Shown here one piece after another: positions 20,517 through 29,717 of a stretch of DNA of 64,000 bases. This stretch comes from Tritrichomonas musculus. Lineage: Eukaryota; Parabasalia; Tritrichomonadida; Tritrichomonadidae. Numbering within the stretch: position 1 is the first letter of the stretch; the number at the start of each line of letters is the position of its first letter. A model generated the notes under the pieces. That model was not told the DNA's origin and made no database searches. It was given only the letters and a program-made list of their open reading frames with translations. The translations under genes and the position numbers were made by a program. The stretch is taken from contig JAPFFF010000074.1 of the NCBI GenBank assembly GCA_039105265.1, positions 62,001 through 126,000 on the forward strand. Reading direction: 5' to 3'.

Positions 20517-23500
20517 ATGACATACCTCTTTGATATATCAGTTGACCTCTATTCGACTGCAAGAACGGAAGCAAGAAAAGAGTATAAGCAAAGGGTGAAA
20601 GACGTAAGAGACAAACGAAAGTTCAAGAAATATTTGAAAGAATTCATGACCAAGGCTAAGAAAGAAATATCATTTGACATAGATATAGGTGATGATGAAG
20701 ATAAGAGACTTGCTTTCACTGAAACATTAAGACAATTACACAAAGAGAATAAAAAGAATATAGTAGTAAAAAGCGAATCATTAGGTGGTGAGGAATACAA
20801 ATGGTTTACACTTTCCAAGGCACGAAGATTAGATTCAACAATAGGACATATATCAGGGACAATAGACTTGAATGATGACTGTTCAGACAATAATCCTTGG
20901 GTTGGCAATGTATTCATCCCTGCAAAATACCAGTTGCTCTTCATTAAAAATAGAAAGAGAGGCAAGCAAACATCATTCACTATTAATAAAGAAGATAATA
21001 AAGGTAAGTTGTATGAAGAAGAAGTTGAAGTCGACGAAGATTATCGCGATAATCCAGAAGGTGGATTCTTCCCTTATATTAATCTTTCTGATTTAGACTT
21101 ATCACAGTACCAAATATTCAAGACAGTTGATAAGAAGAACTATAAAGACAATTGTTTGGTATATGCTTGCATTCAGTCTGGAGTATTCACTGATGAGGAA
21201 ATTAATTATTTACGCTTTATGGTCAAGACTAGGTTAATCCCCAATAACTTGATATACGATATAGCCAAGCAGTTTAAATGCCATTTTGTTGTAAGAAGGA
21301 TTAATGAGGGAAAAGATGTAGTAAACCAACAAGAAATAAAAATAGATACAAGAAAGAGACCATGGGCCAAAGAGTTTGACCGAATTGTTGACTTATTACT
21401 GTACAAGAACCATTACATGATATATAAACCCCTAAATGGTGTTAAACCTATGGCAATATTTCGCAAGCTATTTAAAGAAGGAAAGTTCAGAGAAATAAAG
21501 TCCTGTGAAATGAATATCTTAGCAACGAATGAATACAACTCTCACTTAGCGGATTATACGGACCTTGAATATGATCCTGAATTGTGCTGTAAACTAATAA
21601 ATTCATCAGAGACGAAAAAGGAGAGAGAGTGGAGTAGGATTTATTATTCTGATTTTGAAACTAATACCACTGTATCACCCCATAAGCCTTATCTAAATAT
21701 TACTGTGTACAGGACCAAAGAGTTAATTCATAAAATGATATTTGATGGAACCAATATCGCTGACAGATTACTAAAGTCATTGGAGAACAATTCTCTCATT
21801 TACTTCCATAACCTTAAATATGATGCTTGTTTCTTTATAAATACTCCTGGATGGGATGTACAAATAACAGAGAGAAGTGGAACGATTCTGCAAATAGTCA
21901 TGACAAAGTATAAACCTAACAAGAGATTAACTTTCCGCAATAGCTACTCTATCATCCCTGCTGCATTAGCTTCATTTGGTAAGATGTTTCAGTTACCAGT
22001 TCATAAAGAGGTAATGGCATATAAAATATATACTGAAAGGAACATAAATAGGAAAACTGTCTCTGCGCTTGAATTTCAACTACAGTATTACTTAGAGAAC
22101 CAAGACAAGAAACCATTGACACAGATAAAACAAGACTGGAAGCAATTAATAGATAATGCAAAAGCTTGTGGTGCATATGTTGGAGGAGCTATTGATATTA
22201 TGAAGTATGCTATCTATTATTGCAAACTGGATTGCATAGTATTAATGAAGGGAGTAGAGAAATTTAATAGAGATCTGGTAGAAGTATTTAAGCAGACGAA
22301 GACAAAGATGCTTGATGTCCATAACTTTATATCCATTAGCTCTATTGGCTACTATTATGCATATAAATTTGGTTGCTTTGATGGGTGTTATCAACTTAGT
22401 GGTAAACCACAAAACTTCATTCAGAGATGCGTTAGTGGAGGTAGAACAATGACAGCTAATAATGAAAAGCAATATATAGAGGAAAGGATACAAGATTTTG
22501 ATGCAGTCAGTTTATATCCTAGTGCAATGAGTATTATGTCTGGTGTACCTAAAGGAGTGCCTGAAGTAATTCGCCTGGAGGCCTCAGGTACTAATCGTGC
22601 GGGCCCATCGGATATGTTTACAAAGGAATTATTAGATTTTGATCAGTTCTTCATTGAAATCAATATCAAGAAGATCAAGTGCAAGGCTGACAAACCATAT
22701 AAATTTGGTCAAATATTTAGTAGGAATGATCAAGGGTCAAAAATATTTAACAACAACCCCATCAACAATTATTACATAGACAAGAGAGCTTTTATGGACT
22801 TGATGGAGTTTTATGATTTCGATTATGAGTTTATTAGAGGATATTACTTTGACAAAGGATTCAACAACAAGATTAATGTATTTATAGAGAAATTGTTCAA
22901 TCTAAGAAGGAGATACCAAGATGCTAACAATCCATTGCAACAAACCATTAAATTACTTCTTAATTCTATTTACGGAAAATCTATCCTAAAGGCAACAACA
23001 ACTGAAACTAAATGTATACCAAAAGATAAAGCCATTAAATATATATGGAAGAACTATAATTACATAACAGAGGTGATAGAGAACAAGTCAATTGATAATG
23101 TATATGTTAAGAAGGTTAAACCAATAAACAGTCATTTTAATTTACCTCATTTTGGTGCTAGTGTCTTGTCATGGAGCAAACATCTTATGAATAGGGTAAT
23201 GAGTACTGCTGAGCAAAATGGAATAGACATCTACTATACAGATACAGATAGTGTACACGTTAGAGAAATAGATGTACCAAGGATAGCTGAGGTGTTCAAG
23301 AAAAAATATGGGAAGGAGTTGATTGGTAAGAAGATGACACAGTTTCATTGTGACTTTGATTCGTTTAATGGTGCTGTCGGTAGTGTTCATTCCAGGAAAT
23401 TAATAGCATTAGGAAAGAAAAGTTACTTAGATATCCTAGTTGATGAAAAAGGTAATGAAGGCTATCACATTAGATTAAAAGGAATACCAAAACAAGTTAT

Positions 23501-23669
23501 CCTGAACAAAGCAAAACGAATGGGTATAACAATTGAGCAACTATATGAGAAACTTTATGATGGAGAGGAAATTACATTTAACCTCCTTGATGGTGCTAAC
23601 TGTTTTAGAAAATCTTCCTCTTTCCAACAAGTAAATCTTCCTGTATTTGAACGAAGAATCAAATTCTAA
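20517..23669 (+). CDS. PolB: Protein-primed family B DNA polymerase (Maverick A)
   Basis: 1050 aa. The 3'-5' exonuclease motifs are visible: DFET at 379-382 (Exo I), FHNLKYD (Exo II) and YYCKLD (Exo III). So are the polymerase motifs: DAVSLYPS around 662 (A), LNSIYGKS around 815 (B) and YTDTDS with Asp909/Asp911 (C). The long stretch between A and B fits the TPR2 insertion of protein-primed enzymes. The N-terminal region contains DNCLVYAC (Cys213) and NHYMIY (His299), an arrangement suggestive of an OTU-like cysteine protease domain (inference). It would replicate the element from its TIRs with a terminal protein as primer. The stop codon lies at the start of an inverted-repeat arm. Confidence 0.95.
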   Translation: MTYLFDISVDLYSTARTEARKEYKQRVKDVRDKRKFKKYLKEFMTKAKKEISFDIDIGDDEDKRLAFTETLRQLHKENKKNIVVKSESLGGEEYKWFTLSKARRLDSTIGHISGTIDLNDDCSDNNPWVGNVFIPAKYQLLFIKNRKRGKQTSFTINKEDNKGKLYEEEVEVDEDYRDNPEGGFFPYINLSDLDLSQYQIFKTVDKKNYKDNCLVYACIQSGVFTDEEINYLRFMVKTRLIPNNLIYDIAKQFKCHFVVRRINEGKDVVNQQEIKIDTRKRPWAKEFDRIVDLLLYKNHYMIYKPLNGVKPMAIFRKLFKEGKFREIKSCEMNILATNEYNSHLADYTDLEYDPELCCKLINSSETKKEREWSRIYYSDFETNTTVSPHKPYLNITVYRTKELIHKMIFDGTNIADRLLKSLENNSLIYFHNLKYDACFFINTPGWDVQITERSGTILQIVMTKYKPNKRLTFRNSYSIIPAALASFGKMFQLPVHKEVMAYKIYTERNINRKTVSALEFQLQYYLENQDKKPLTQIKQDWKQLIDNAKACGAYVGGAIDIMKYAIYYCKLDCIVLMKGVEKFNRDLVEVFKQTKTKMLDVHNFISISSIGYYYAYKFGCFDGCYQLSGKPQNFIQRCVSGGRTMTANNEKQYIEERIQDFDAVSLYPSAMSIMSGVPKGVPEVIRLEASGTNRAGPSDMFTKELLDFDQFFIEINIKKIKCKADKPYKFGQIFSRNDQGSKIFNNNPINNYYIDKRAFMDLMEFYDFDYEFIRGYYFDKGFNNKINVFIEKLFNLRRRYQDANNPLQQTIKLLLNSIYGKSILKATTTETKCIPKDKAIKYIWKNYNYITEVIENKSIDNVYVKKVKPINSHFNLPHFGASVLSWSKHLMNRVMSTAEQNGIDIYYTDTDSVHVREIDVPRIAEVFKKKYGKELIGKKMTQFHCDFDSFNGAVGSVHSRKLIALGKKSYLDILVDEKGNEGYHIRLKGIPKQVILNKAKRMGITIEQLYEKLYDGEEITFNLLDGANCFRKSSSFQQVNLPVFERRIKF

Positions 23670-23732
23670 AAATCTTCATCTTATTTTTGGTTTGGGTGAA
23701 GAGGTGAATTGTCACCTATTTTTTGTCACCTT
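23668..23732 (+). repeat. Inverted-repeat arm upstream of the 347-aa gene (Maverick A)
   Basis: 65 bp matching 24913-24977 in inverse orientation with about four mismatches. It contains GGTGAATTGTCACC, itself nearly palindromic, then a spacer and TTGTCACCTT. The arm ends 43 bp before the ATG at 23776. A diverged arm with the same architecture lies 40 bp before the homologous gene in Maverick B. Confidence 0.88.
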
Positions 23733-23775
23733 TATTTTTTTAGTTAATTTTTTATCTTCCATTTACATAAACCTA

Positions 23776-24819
23776 ATGATAGCGCAAACAAATACACAAG
23801 ATTGCCTCGTTCGACACTCGGAGAACGCGAGAGACTTCAATGTTAATGAATATCTTGTTGACCTAATACCTAAACCAATATCTGATGTAAATGGGAAAGT
23901 TGATAAGTATTATGATATTCATGGAAACCCTATTAAGCCTCTTGTGGAAGTTAGTTGTGAGAAGGAATTAAACACAAAGAGAATGATTATGAGGGATTTG
24001 CTAACCAATAACTATAATCTTGATGCCTATGATGTTAAGTTTGAGCACAACAATAAATATATCAAAGACGTTTTTACTATGATTTCAAGTCTTCCAAAGA
24101 TAATGCCAATATCACAGACAAAACCATTTGAACCAATATTTAATGAAATAGAAGTATTAAAGACAGATAGTGCAGAACTTAAGAAGTTTCTACGTAAAAT
24201 GAATGTACAGTTTGTTGGTTATTATTGTGACCACAATGCTATGAATGAGAAGTGTGATAAAGTAGTGATGAGTACAAGTGAACTTTTGGAGAGTGAAGAC
24301 TTTGAGAAATATAAAGAGTTTATTGAAAGATACGCTAACTGTATATATGATGTATTCTGTTATTACTGGTATGATATGGAAAACAATAATAATCATGAGA
24401 GCTTAAGAAGTAAGGTTAATGAATTTCATATTGATTACCGTACCTTATTGAAGCTTAGATGCTGTATTACGAGGATTAATACTAAAATATTTAATATCAA
24501 TTCAAGTTCCAATAAACGTTGCAGCAAGTGTGAGGCCAAACAGAGATTATATGAATATACTTTGCGTGAAGTTCAACGTATGAGAGCTGAACAGGAAGAA
24601 ATCGATAGGCAGTTTGATGAGTTTGATTACGATTTAGCCAAGTTTATGCAGAACAATTTTCCAAGCATTGATAGATTATTGTTAAAGGATGTTCAGCAGA
24701 GATATGCCAAAGAGTTTGGACAAAAATTAACATTTGCACAATTAACAGAAAAGATTGAACAGACAGGCAAATGGAAGATAACAAACGTTCATAGGACACA
24801 ATATGTGAATAGAGTGTGA
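23776..24819 (+). CDS. Inverted-repeat-bounded DNA-binding-type protein (Maverick A)
   Basis: 347 aa, starting at MIAQTNTQD; the upstream frame has no ATG. Homologous along its length to 50711-51715 in Maverick B (shared HNNKYIKDVFTMISSLPK, FVGYYCDH / FIGYYCDH, RYAKEFGQKLTFAQLTEKI). It carries a CxxC pair (RCSKCEAKQ), then a charged coiled coil. The C-terminal 60 residues read like a winged helix: FMQNNFPSIDRLLLKDVQQR then FAQLTEKIEQTGKWKI. No catalytic triad recognised. It is enclosed by long inverted repeats. Likely a sequence-specific DNA-binding protein, either a self-regulator, an origin binder or the enzyme of a small mobile cassette (inference). Confidence 0.6.
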   Translation: MIAQTNTQDCLVRHSENARDFNVNEYLVDLIPKPISDVNGKVDKYYDIHGNPIKPLVEVSCEKELNTKRMIMRDLLTNNYNLDAYDVKFEHNNKYIKDVFTMISSLPKIMPISQTKPFEPIFNEIEVLKTDSAELKKFLRKMNVQFVGYYCDHNAMNEKCDKVVMSTSELLESEDFEKYKEFIERYANCIYDVFCYYWYDMENNNNHESLRSKVNEFHIDYRTLLKLRCCITRINTKIFNINSSSNKRCSKCEAKQRLYEYTLREVQRMRAEQEEIDRQFDEFDYDLAKFMQNNFPSIDRLLLKDVQQRYAKEFGQKLTFAQLTEKIEQTGKWKITNVHRTQYVNRV

Positions 24820-24856
24820 AGGTGACAAAAATGTGGTGACAATTCACCTCTTCACC
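24819..24856 (-). repeat. Third, internal copy of the arm at the stop codon (Maverick A)
   Basis: AAGGTGACAAAAATGTGG followed by TGACAATTCACCTCTTCACC. It matches the outer part of the right arm as a direct repeat 94 bp upstream of it, and begins at the last base of the stop codon. In Maverick B an arm sits at the same place relative to the homologous gene. Confidence 0.85.
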
Positions 24857-24912
24857 TAATGATCAAAAATACTAAAAAATCATCTTATATTTTTGTTTAT
24901 CAGATGACTCTG

Positions 24913-24977
24913 AAGGTGACAAAAATGTGGTGACAATTCACCTGTTCACCCAAACCAAAAATAAGATGAAGATTTTT
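24913..24977 (-). repeat. Inverted-repeat arm downstream of the 347-aa gene (Maverick A)
   Basis: 65 bp, inverse partner of 23668-23732. It lies between the 347-aa gene and the convergent 93-aa gene and could also act as a bidirectional terminator-like hairpin, but its match to the upstream arm is far longer than a terminator needs. Confidence 0.88.
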
Positions 24978-24982
24978 TGTTT

Positions 24983-25264
24983 TCATGCTTCTTTCTTCTC
25001 AGCAGTAACCATTTGAGCTTCGCGAGTGCTCGCAGCGAATTGAGCAATTTTCTTCAATTCCTCTAACTCTTGCTTCTTTCTTTGTCTATATTCTTTTTGT
25101 TGTTGTCGTCTGGCTTCAAGTCTTTCTTCAGGGGTATTATATTTACTCTTCCTGCCTCTTTTCGGAGTATCCATTGACGTCAGATTCTCACTTGACTTCG
25201 ATTTGGACAATTTCTTTATTACTTCTGTTTTCTTGAATTGGTTTAGGTCTATTTTACTCGTCAT
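24983..25264 (-). CDS. Small basic protein, bZIP-like/AT-hook-like (Maverick A)
   Basis: 93 aa, highly charged. KRGRKSKYNTPEERLEARRQ followed by QQKEYRQRKKQELEELKK resembles the basic region and start of a leucine-zipper-like coil, with an AT-hook-like RGRK. No homologue is seen in B or C. Could bind element DNA, either as a regulator or as a packaging/condensing protein. Function inferred from composition only. Confidence 0.5.
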   Translation of the reverse strand: MTSKIDLNQFKKTEVIKKLSKSKSSENLTSMDTPKRGRKSKYNTPEERLEARRQQQKEYRQRKKQELEELKKIAQFAASTREAQMVTAEKKEA

Positions 25265-25293
25265 TTTGATAAAAATAAAAAAACAAATAATAA

Positions 25294-25821
25294 TTACATA
25301 TTAACTGCATGCTTAAGACAAAGATGATATTTGTTAACTAGTTCATTATATTCTTTGTTATATACTTGTTTGAAATCAGTACATACTTCACCATTATCAT
25401 TTACTATCTTAATGGAATCTATCTTACGTATTGGATTAGCTTTCCCTGCACAACAACCTACATCCTCATCAAGACTTATTTCTACCACCTCCGCCTTAAT
25501 AATTGTTTTAATTATATTAGATAAGGCAGTAACAGGGACAATTATACAGTTCTTTGATATTAAGTTGGATAATAATGCTTTGTCCTGGTCTAACAAGATT
25601 TTTGCATACGTTTCAAGTATCACGTACTTAACATCCTTTGTTTCTTCTTCTTGATTCTCTTCTAATTCAACATTACGAGTGATAACAATTTCTTCTTTTC
25701 CATCATCCCTTTTGTTTATAATAATATTATTATTTATATTGCTTGTTGACTGTGCTGCTGCTTGAGGTTCTAATGAAACGTTCGCCTGCACACCATTCGC
25801 TTGAGTTCTCTTCTTTATCAT
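25294..25821 (-). CDS. Conserved Maverick protein, CC-motif family (Maverick A)
   Basis: 175 aa. The N-terminal third is low-complexity, Asn- and Gln-rich. The C-terminal half is shared with 52947-53534 of Maverick B: the pattern VEISLDEDVGCC in A aligns with VELVIDEEEGCTGC in B, and the following strands agree in spacing. The Cys cluster after an acidic turn might bind metal. Found near an HNH gene and the 149-aa gene in both elements. No known family recognised. Confidence 0.6.
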   Translation of the reverse strand: MIKKRTQANGVQANVSLEPQAAAQSTSNINNNIIINKRDDGKEEIVITRNVELEENQEEETKDVKYVILETYAKILLDQDKALLSNLISKNCIIVPVTALSNIIKTIIKAEVVEISLDEDVGCCAGKANPIRKIDSIKIVNDNGEVCTDFKQVYNKEYNELVNKYHLCLKHAVNM

Positions 25822-25849
25822 TTCCTTTCGAAAAAAAGTTGATAATCAA

Positions 25850-26278
25850 TCAGTAATGAATATTAGCTTGCTTAACATTAATTGGTTTAAAGTATCCAAT
25901 CCTTCCTTTATTTCTTTCATCCGCTCTACCTTGTATTTCTCCTAATTTCTCTGGTTTCTTTAAGTATGGAGGAAGAATAGGAGCTTTGGGTGCTTTATCT
26001 TTCTTCAAATAATACCCTCCATCTGTAATACTAACAGGTGGTTCGTGTAATGGTTTTGTTTTATGTTGATTACTCTTTGGTGGTTTGACTGGTTTGTTTT
26101 CCATATACTTTGTTGGTGGTCTATTAATTTTTGGGTTAAACGTAACTGCGTAAGTATTGTCATTAGAAAATATGCCAAAGTGATTAAACTCTATTGTCTT
26201 CTCAGTCTTAGTTCCTTCATTAAACATTGTCCCCTCTGCTCCAACTGTAGTAGAATTGGGTTTTCCGTACTTATTCAT
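25850..26278 (-). CDS. Pro/Lys-rich small protein, unrecognised (Maverick A)
   Basis: 142 aa. Middle is Pro- and Lys-rich (KPVKPPKSNQHKTKPLHEPP and KKDKAPKAPILPPYLKKPEK), so probably disordered. No homologue recognised, although 52475-52708 in B has a comparable basic, proline-containing style. It sits in a run of minus-strand genes with short spacers ending at the MCP side. Role unknown. Confidence 0.45.
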   Translation of the reverse strand: MNKYGKPNSTTVGAEGTMFNEGTKTEKTIEFNHFGIFSNDNTYAVTFNPKINRPPTKYMENKPVKPPKSNQHKTKPLHEPPVSITDGGYYLKKDKAPKAPILPPYLKKPEKLGEIQGRADERNKGRIGYFKPINVKQANIHY

Positions 26279-26316
26279 TTCTTTTTCAAAAAAAATTGGT
26301 CGGTCGAGATTCCGAC

Positions 26317-26766
26317 TTACAGAACTAGCTCTTGATGTTCACCTATAAATAGTTCAGGTGTATTTAATTCATATTTCTTACGTAATTCCTCTATCATTGT
26401 TTTAGTCTTTTTAGATGCTAATTCTATCGAATAATTGTAATAACTGTATTCCTCATAATTTTGTTCCTTATTTGAACCATTAACAAAGAATTCTTGCATT
26501 TTATAATTAATTTTCCTTCTTGAGTTAGTATTTAATACTATGTGTTCTATATCATATTCCTTAATTTTGTCCGGATATATCCTCCATACGTTCTTGTCCG
26601 CCTTAATTGATATGTAGATGACTTTTGCTAAATATTTATTTTTTGAAAGTTGAATTGGATATCGATCACATAATATGGCAAAATTACTTTCTTTAAAATC
26701 TTCAGGGTTATCAGCGAGGGAAATAACATTATTGATGTAATCATATACCTTGAATTGTTGCTCCAT
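26317..26766 (-). CDS. Conserved 149-aa Maverick protein (Maverick A)
   Basis: 149 aa, the same length as its homologue 54482-54931 in B. Shared features: KVYDYIN at the N-terminus, F(A/S)ILC(D/E)(R/K)(Y/F)P, the block YPDKI, QEFF(V/I)NG, YYNYS, and an ending EL(F)(I/V)G(E/K)HQ. Mixed alpha/beta composition, no catalytic signature. Conservation of length and blocks shows real constraint. Function unknown. Confidence 0.6.
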   Translation of the reverse strand: MEQQFKVYDYINNVISLADNPEDFKESNFAILCDRYPIQLSKNKYLAKVIYISIKADKNVWRIYPDKIKEYDIEHIVLNTNSRRKINYKMQEFFVNGSNKEQNYEEYSYYNYSIELASKKTKTMIEELRKKYELNTPELFIGEHQELVL

Positions 26767-26802
26767 TTTGTAGAGAAATAAAAAAATATAAATAAAATTT
26801 TT

Positions 26803-27414
26803 TTAGTCTAATCCGTATTGTTGTTTGAAAGTATGGATGTAGAATGTTGTTTTAGTATTATTTATGTCTCTTGTCACAATGAATTTACGTCCTCCTTTAG
26901 CTGTATTAATATACATAATTCTATAAACTTCATCAGTTATCCTTTGGTAAAAGATATCTTCTTCAGTTTCTTCATTATAATAGTAATAATATTCTTTTTC
27001 AGCAAATACTCTTCTTTCCTTTTTCAAATCATAGTGAGTAATAACAATTGCTTCGTCTGGTATATTATCTATAAATTCATATGAAACACCGTTGTTTGAT
27101 GACTTGTTTCTCATGTTCTCTCTTACTGAAACCCAACGTAAGTTCGATAAATGATAATCAGATCTATCTTTATTAAGGTGATCAACTTGAGGAAGATTAT
27201 TCGGATTAGGTAAGAATTGCTTTGCAATGATTTGATGTTTGTTGATCTTGTTGCTATTAATACACACACTTGCATAACCATTGCTTTTGTTTATGCATTC
27301 TTTGACAACATAATGATTATCTTTTCTTCGAATGGTGTAGGGAAAATCATTTAAGATCTCATAATCAGGATACTCATTTATTGTAACAAAATCTATAACT
27401 TGTTCTTCTGTCAT
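26803..27414 (-). CDS. HNH endonuclease (Maverick A)
   Basis: 203 aa. The HNH core reads VDHLNKDRSDYHLSNLRWVS, with the DH pair, Asn and the LRWV ending typical of NUMOD4/HNH homing-type nucleases; the N-terminal domain starts with EYPDYEILNDFPYTIRRKDN. Homologues lie in Maverick B (51840-52442) and C (57102-57413). The C-terminal 90 residues, with YYYYN and a repeated aromatic pattern, are shared with B but absent from C. May be a free-standing homing-type nuclease riding on the elements. Confidence 0.8.
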   Translation of the reverse strand: MTEEQVIDFVTINEYPDYEILNDFPYTIRRKDNHYVVKECINKSNGYASVCINSNKINKHQIIAKQFLPNPNNLPQVDHLNKDRSDYHLSNLRWVSVRENMRNKSSNNGVSYEFIDNIPDEAIVITHYDLKKERRVFAEKEYYYYYNEETEEDIFYQRITDEVYRIMYINTAKGGRKFIVTRDINNTKTTFYIHTFKQQYGLD

Positions 27415-27480
27415 TTTGTATTTATGTATAGTGATAATAAAAATAAAATTAAATTAGAAAGACGCAATTATTTTTGTTAC

Positions 27481-29094
27481 TTAATCCCTTGAGGTCAGAT
27501 CATAGTTCCCTAAGCGAACTAAAGGTGGCATACCATTTGGCTGAACTAAGATAGATATAGAAGAATCAAACAAGAGACAAATTAAAGGTGGGGTTTGAGT
27601 AGCTTTTGCATATGTATTGTCACCAGTTTCTTGTGTTACATTTATTTCAAAATTAATAGGTGACAAAGAGGTTAATCCTTGTTGATATGTATTATCAGTT
27701 TCTGTAGGTAATCCGATAAAGAAACTACTCTTGTCATTTGAATAAATTCCCTTCGAATAACCAAATTTAGGTTTATTAGTAGTCTTATCTCTATCACAAT
27801 GAGTTAAACTGTTTACCACTTCCTTATTAAAACCACTTTGTCCTCCATTCACGTTCATTGCGTTCTGACAATATTCTAAGAACTCTGGGTATTCATCTGT
27901 AGTGCCAAATGGCTTTGCAGGAATGTTACCATAACCTCCACAGTTTAATTGGAAGGACTTAAAGTTAGGATTCTTAAAGTATGTATGATGAGTATGCTTC
28001 ACAGGAAATAATAAGTAAATTGAGTCAACAAAGCGAGGAGTGATTGTGCAAGTAGTCTTGTCATTAGGGTTCTTTAATGGAGTAGTAGTAGTGTAAATAG
28101 ATATCGTTTGGGTTGGAAATGTAAGTGGATGAGTTGGGTCTGCATATCGTTGTACAAGACTAGAGTAAATATTATCCTCTATACCAAAGCAAGGGATAAT
28201 AGATGAACACTCAGTAACGGAGTAATCAACTTCCTGAAATGTTCTATTTTCTACTGTAAGTTCTGTTACTCCATCTTTAGCAGTTGGTTTATCAGTATAC
28301 ATTGTTATTGGTTCACCAATTGGGATAAATTCATTAGTAATTTCATTTAATTTATATTTTGAATTGACGATATGATCATATTCAAACGCTTTTTCTGGAC
28401 CCATAGGACAACATACCATACCAGCACATGAAAAGAATAATCGGAGTTCAATTTTGCCTGCGAATGCTGGAAGGTATTTAATATTTGATAATGGTAAGAA
28501 CCTTCTTAAATCAATCTTTAGGTGAATTTTATATGTTTTGTCTTCCCATTTTTCTGCCCAATCAACAATAAATCCTGTTCTGCTGCCTGAATTACCATTC
28601 CATATATCTTTATGTCTAGCCTTTGAATATACATCTGCTCTCTTTGTTGTTTCATTTGCACAACATGCAGTTAAGAACGATTCTTCACAACCAAAGTTCT
28701 GGGTATAGATAGTGATACCATTAGCTACTATTTCATATTTCTCAACAGCATCTCTAGCATCCTTGAAACCAAACCATACTCTATTAAAATGATATCCATC
28801 GCCTTCTACTGCCGTAATCGTACTGCCAGCAGCTTCTTTAATCTTTACCTCCATATCAGCTCTAATAAATCCATTATATATGTCAGCGGTATTATTTGTG
28901 TTAGGTGATATAATTGCACTTGTATATGAACCTTTATGAATTGGAGGCGATGGAGAATAAGATGTTTGAGGACTAATTGTGTATTGCTTGTTGGTATCAG
29001 ACAAGGCTATACAATTATCAACAATATCAAAATAGCTAGCAATTTGGGTACATGTTTCAGCTGACGTCCTTAGTTCAATTTCTGGATTTAACAT
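27481..29094 (-). CDS. MCP: Major capsid protein, double jelly-roll type (Maverick A)
   Basis: 537 aa starting at MLNPEIELRTSAETC; the frame extends upstream without an ATG. Closely related to the partial gene at 63252 in C (RTSAETCTQIASYFDIVDNC versus KTSAEVCSQIASYFDVVDSC) and more distantly to 47959-49971 in B. Beta-rich throughout. Length and position next to the ATPase and small structural genes match the double jelly-roll MCP of Polintons. Blocks shared with B include a LFPVKHTHHTYFKNP-type segment. Assignment rests on context, length and cross-element homology, not on a structural search. Confidence 0.8.
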   Translation of the reverse strand: MLNPEIELRTSAETCTQIASYFDIVDNCIALSDTNKQYTISPQTSYSPSPPIHKGSYTSAIISPNTNNTADIYNGFIRADMEVKIKEAAGSTITAVEGDGYHFNRVWFGFKDARDAVEKYEIVANGITIYTQNFGCEESFLTACCANETTKRADVYSKARHKDIWNGNSGSRTGFIVDWAEKWEDKTYKIHLKIDLRRFLPLSNIKYLPAFAGKIELRLFFSCAGMVCCPMGPEKAFEYDHIVNSKYKLNEITNEFIPIGEPITMYTDKPTAKDGVTELTVENRTFQEVDYSVTECSSIIPCFGIEDNIYSSLVQRYADPTHPLTFPTQTISIYTTTTPLKNPNDKTTCTITPRFVDSIYLLFPVKHTHHTYFKNPNFKSFQLNCGGYGNIPAKPFGTTDEYPEFLEYCQNAMNVNGGQSGFNKEVVNSLTHCDRDKTTNKPKFGYSKGIYSNDKSSFFIGLPTETDNTYQQGLTSLSPINFEINVTQETGDNTYAKATQTPPLICLLFDSSISILVQPNGMPPLVRLGNYDLTSRD

Positions 29095-29125
29095 ATTTTC
29101 TTTTGAGAAAAATAACAAAAGCAAA

Positions 29126-29686
29126 TTAAATCATATCAGAGAAAATATTATTTCGTCTTCTACGAATAGGTTGAGGTGGGATTACTGGTATTGGTTCCTC
29201 TTCTGATTCGTCTTCTATTTGATTTGGTTCTTGGACTTCTTGTCTCAAGGCGTTTATGTATTGTGGATAATATGGTTTTCTCATTTGTTTTTGTATTACA
29301 TCTTTTATCATTTTCTTCTGTTCCTTCTTAGCCCTTTCATTTTTAAACTCTTCACCCAATAGCTTTAATTGGTTTAGTATTTCTATATTTATTGTTGGAT
29401 CATATACTTGTTTTGGTTGTTCTTCTATTATTGGTTTTTTGGGTTTTGGTATTTCTTTTACCGGTTCCTCAGGTGGGTCGGAATTCTGACCAACAACTTT
29501 TTCTTCAATCGTTTCTGTTTTAGTTAATGGTTCAGGTGGTGGTTTCGTTAATGGTTGCTCTCTTCTTTTTACTATATATTTGTTTTCTTTTTTGGTAGGA
29601 AGTACATCCCAATCAGGGTCCTCACGACCATTTAGCCAGTTCTGTATTACCTGCAATCTTTTTGATCCTGTCAAATGCTTAGACAT
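29126..29686 (-). CDS. Conserved Maverick protein, A/C-type 'SKHLTGSKR' (Maverick A)
   Basis: 186 aa. The N-terminus MSKHLTGSKRLQVIQNWLNG is nearly identical to 62746-63234 in C. The middle is Pro-, Glu- and Lys-rich and likely disordered. Then comes a shared helical block (DPTINIEILNQLKLLGEE) followed by a Lys-rich coil. The C-terminus has RRRRNNIFSDMI, paralleled by RQRRNRIFDDIY in C. Located between MCP and the protein-VI-like gene in both A and C, so a virion assembly or scaffold role is plausible. Confidence 0.6.
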   Translation of the reverse strand: MSKHLTGSKRLQVIQNWLNGREDPDWDVLPTKKENKYIVKRREQPLTKPPPEPLTKTETIEEKVVGQNSDPPEEPVKEIPKPKKPIIEEQPKQVYDPTINIEILNQLKLLGEEFKNERAKKEQKKMIKDVIQKQMRKPYYPQYINALRQEVQEPNQIEDESEEEPIPVIPPQPIRRRRNNIFSDMI

Positions 29687-29717
29687 TTAATTGATAAAAA
29701 AATCATTTTATTGAGTT

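Noticed and set aside
23647-23775. Longer N-terminus for the 347-aa gene
   Set aside because: No ATG in that stretch, and it overlaps the inverted-repeat arm; the ATG at 23776 agrees with the start of the homologue in B.
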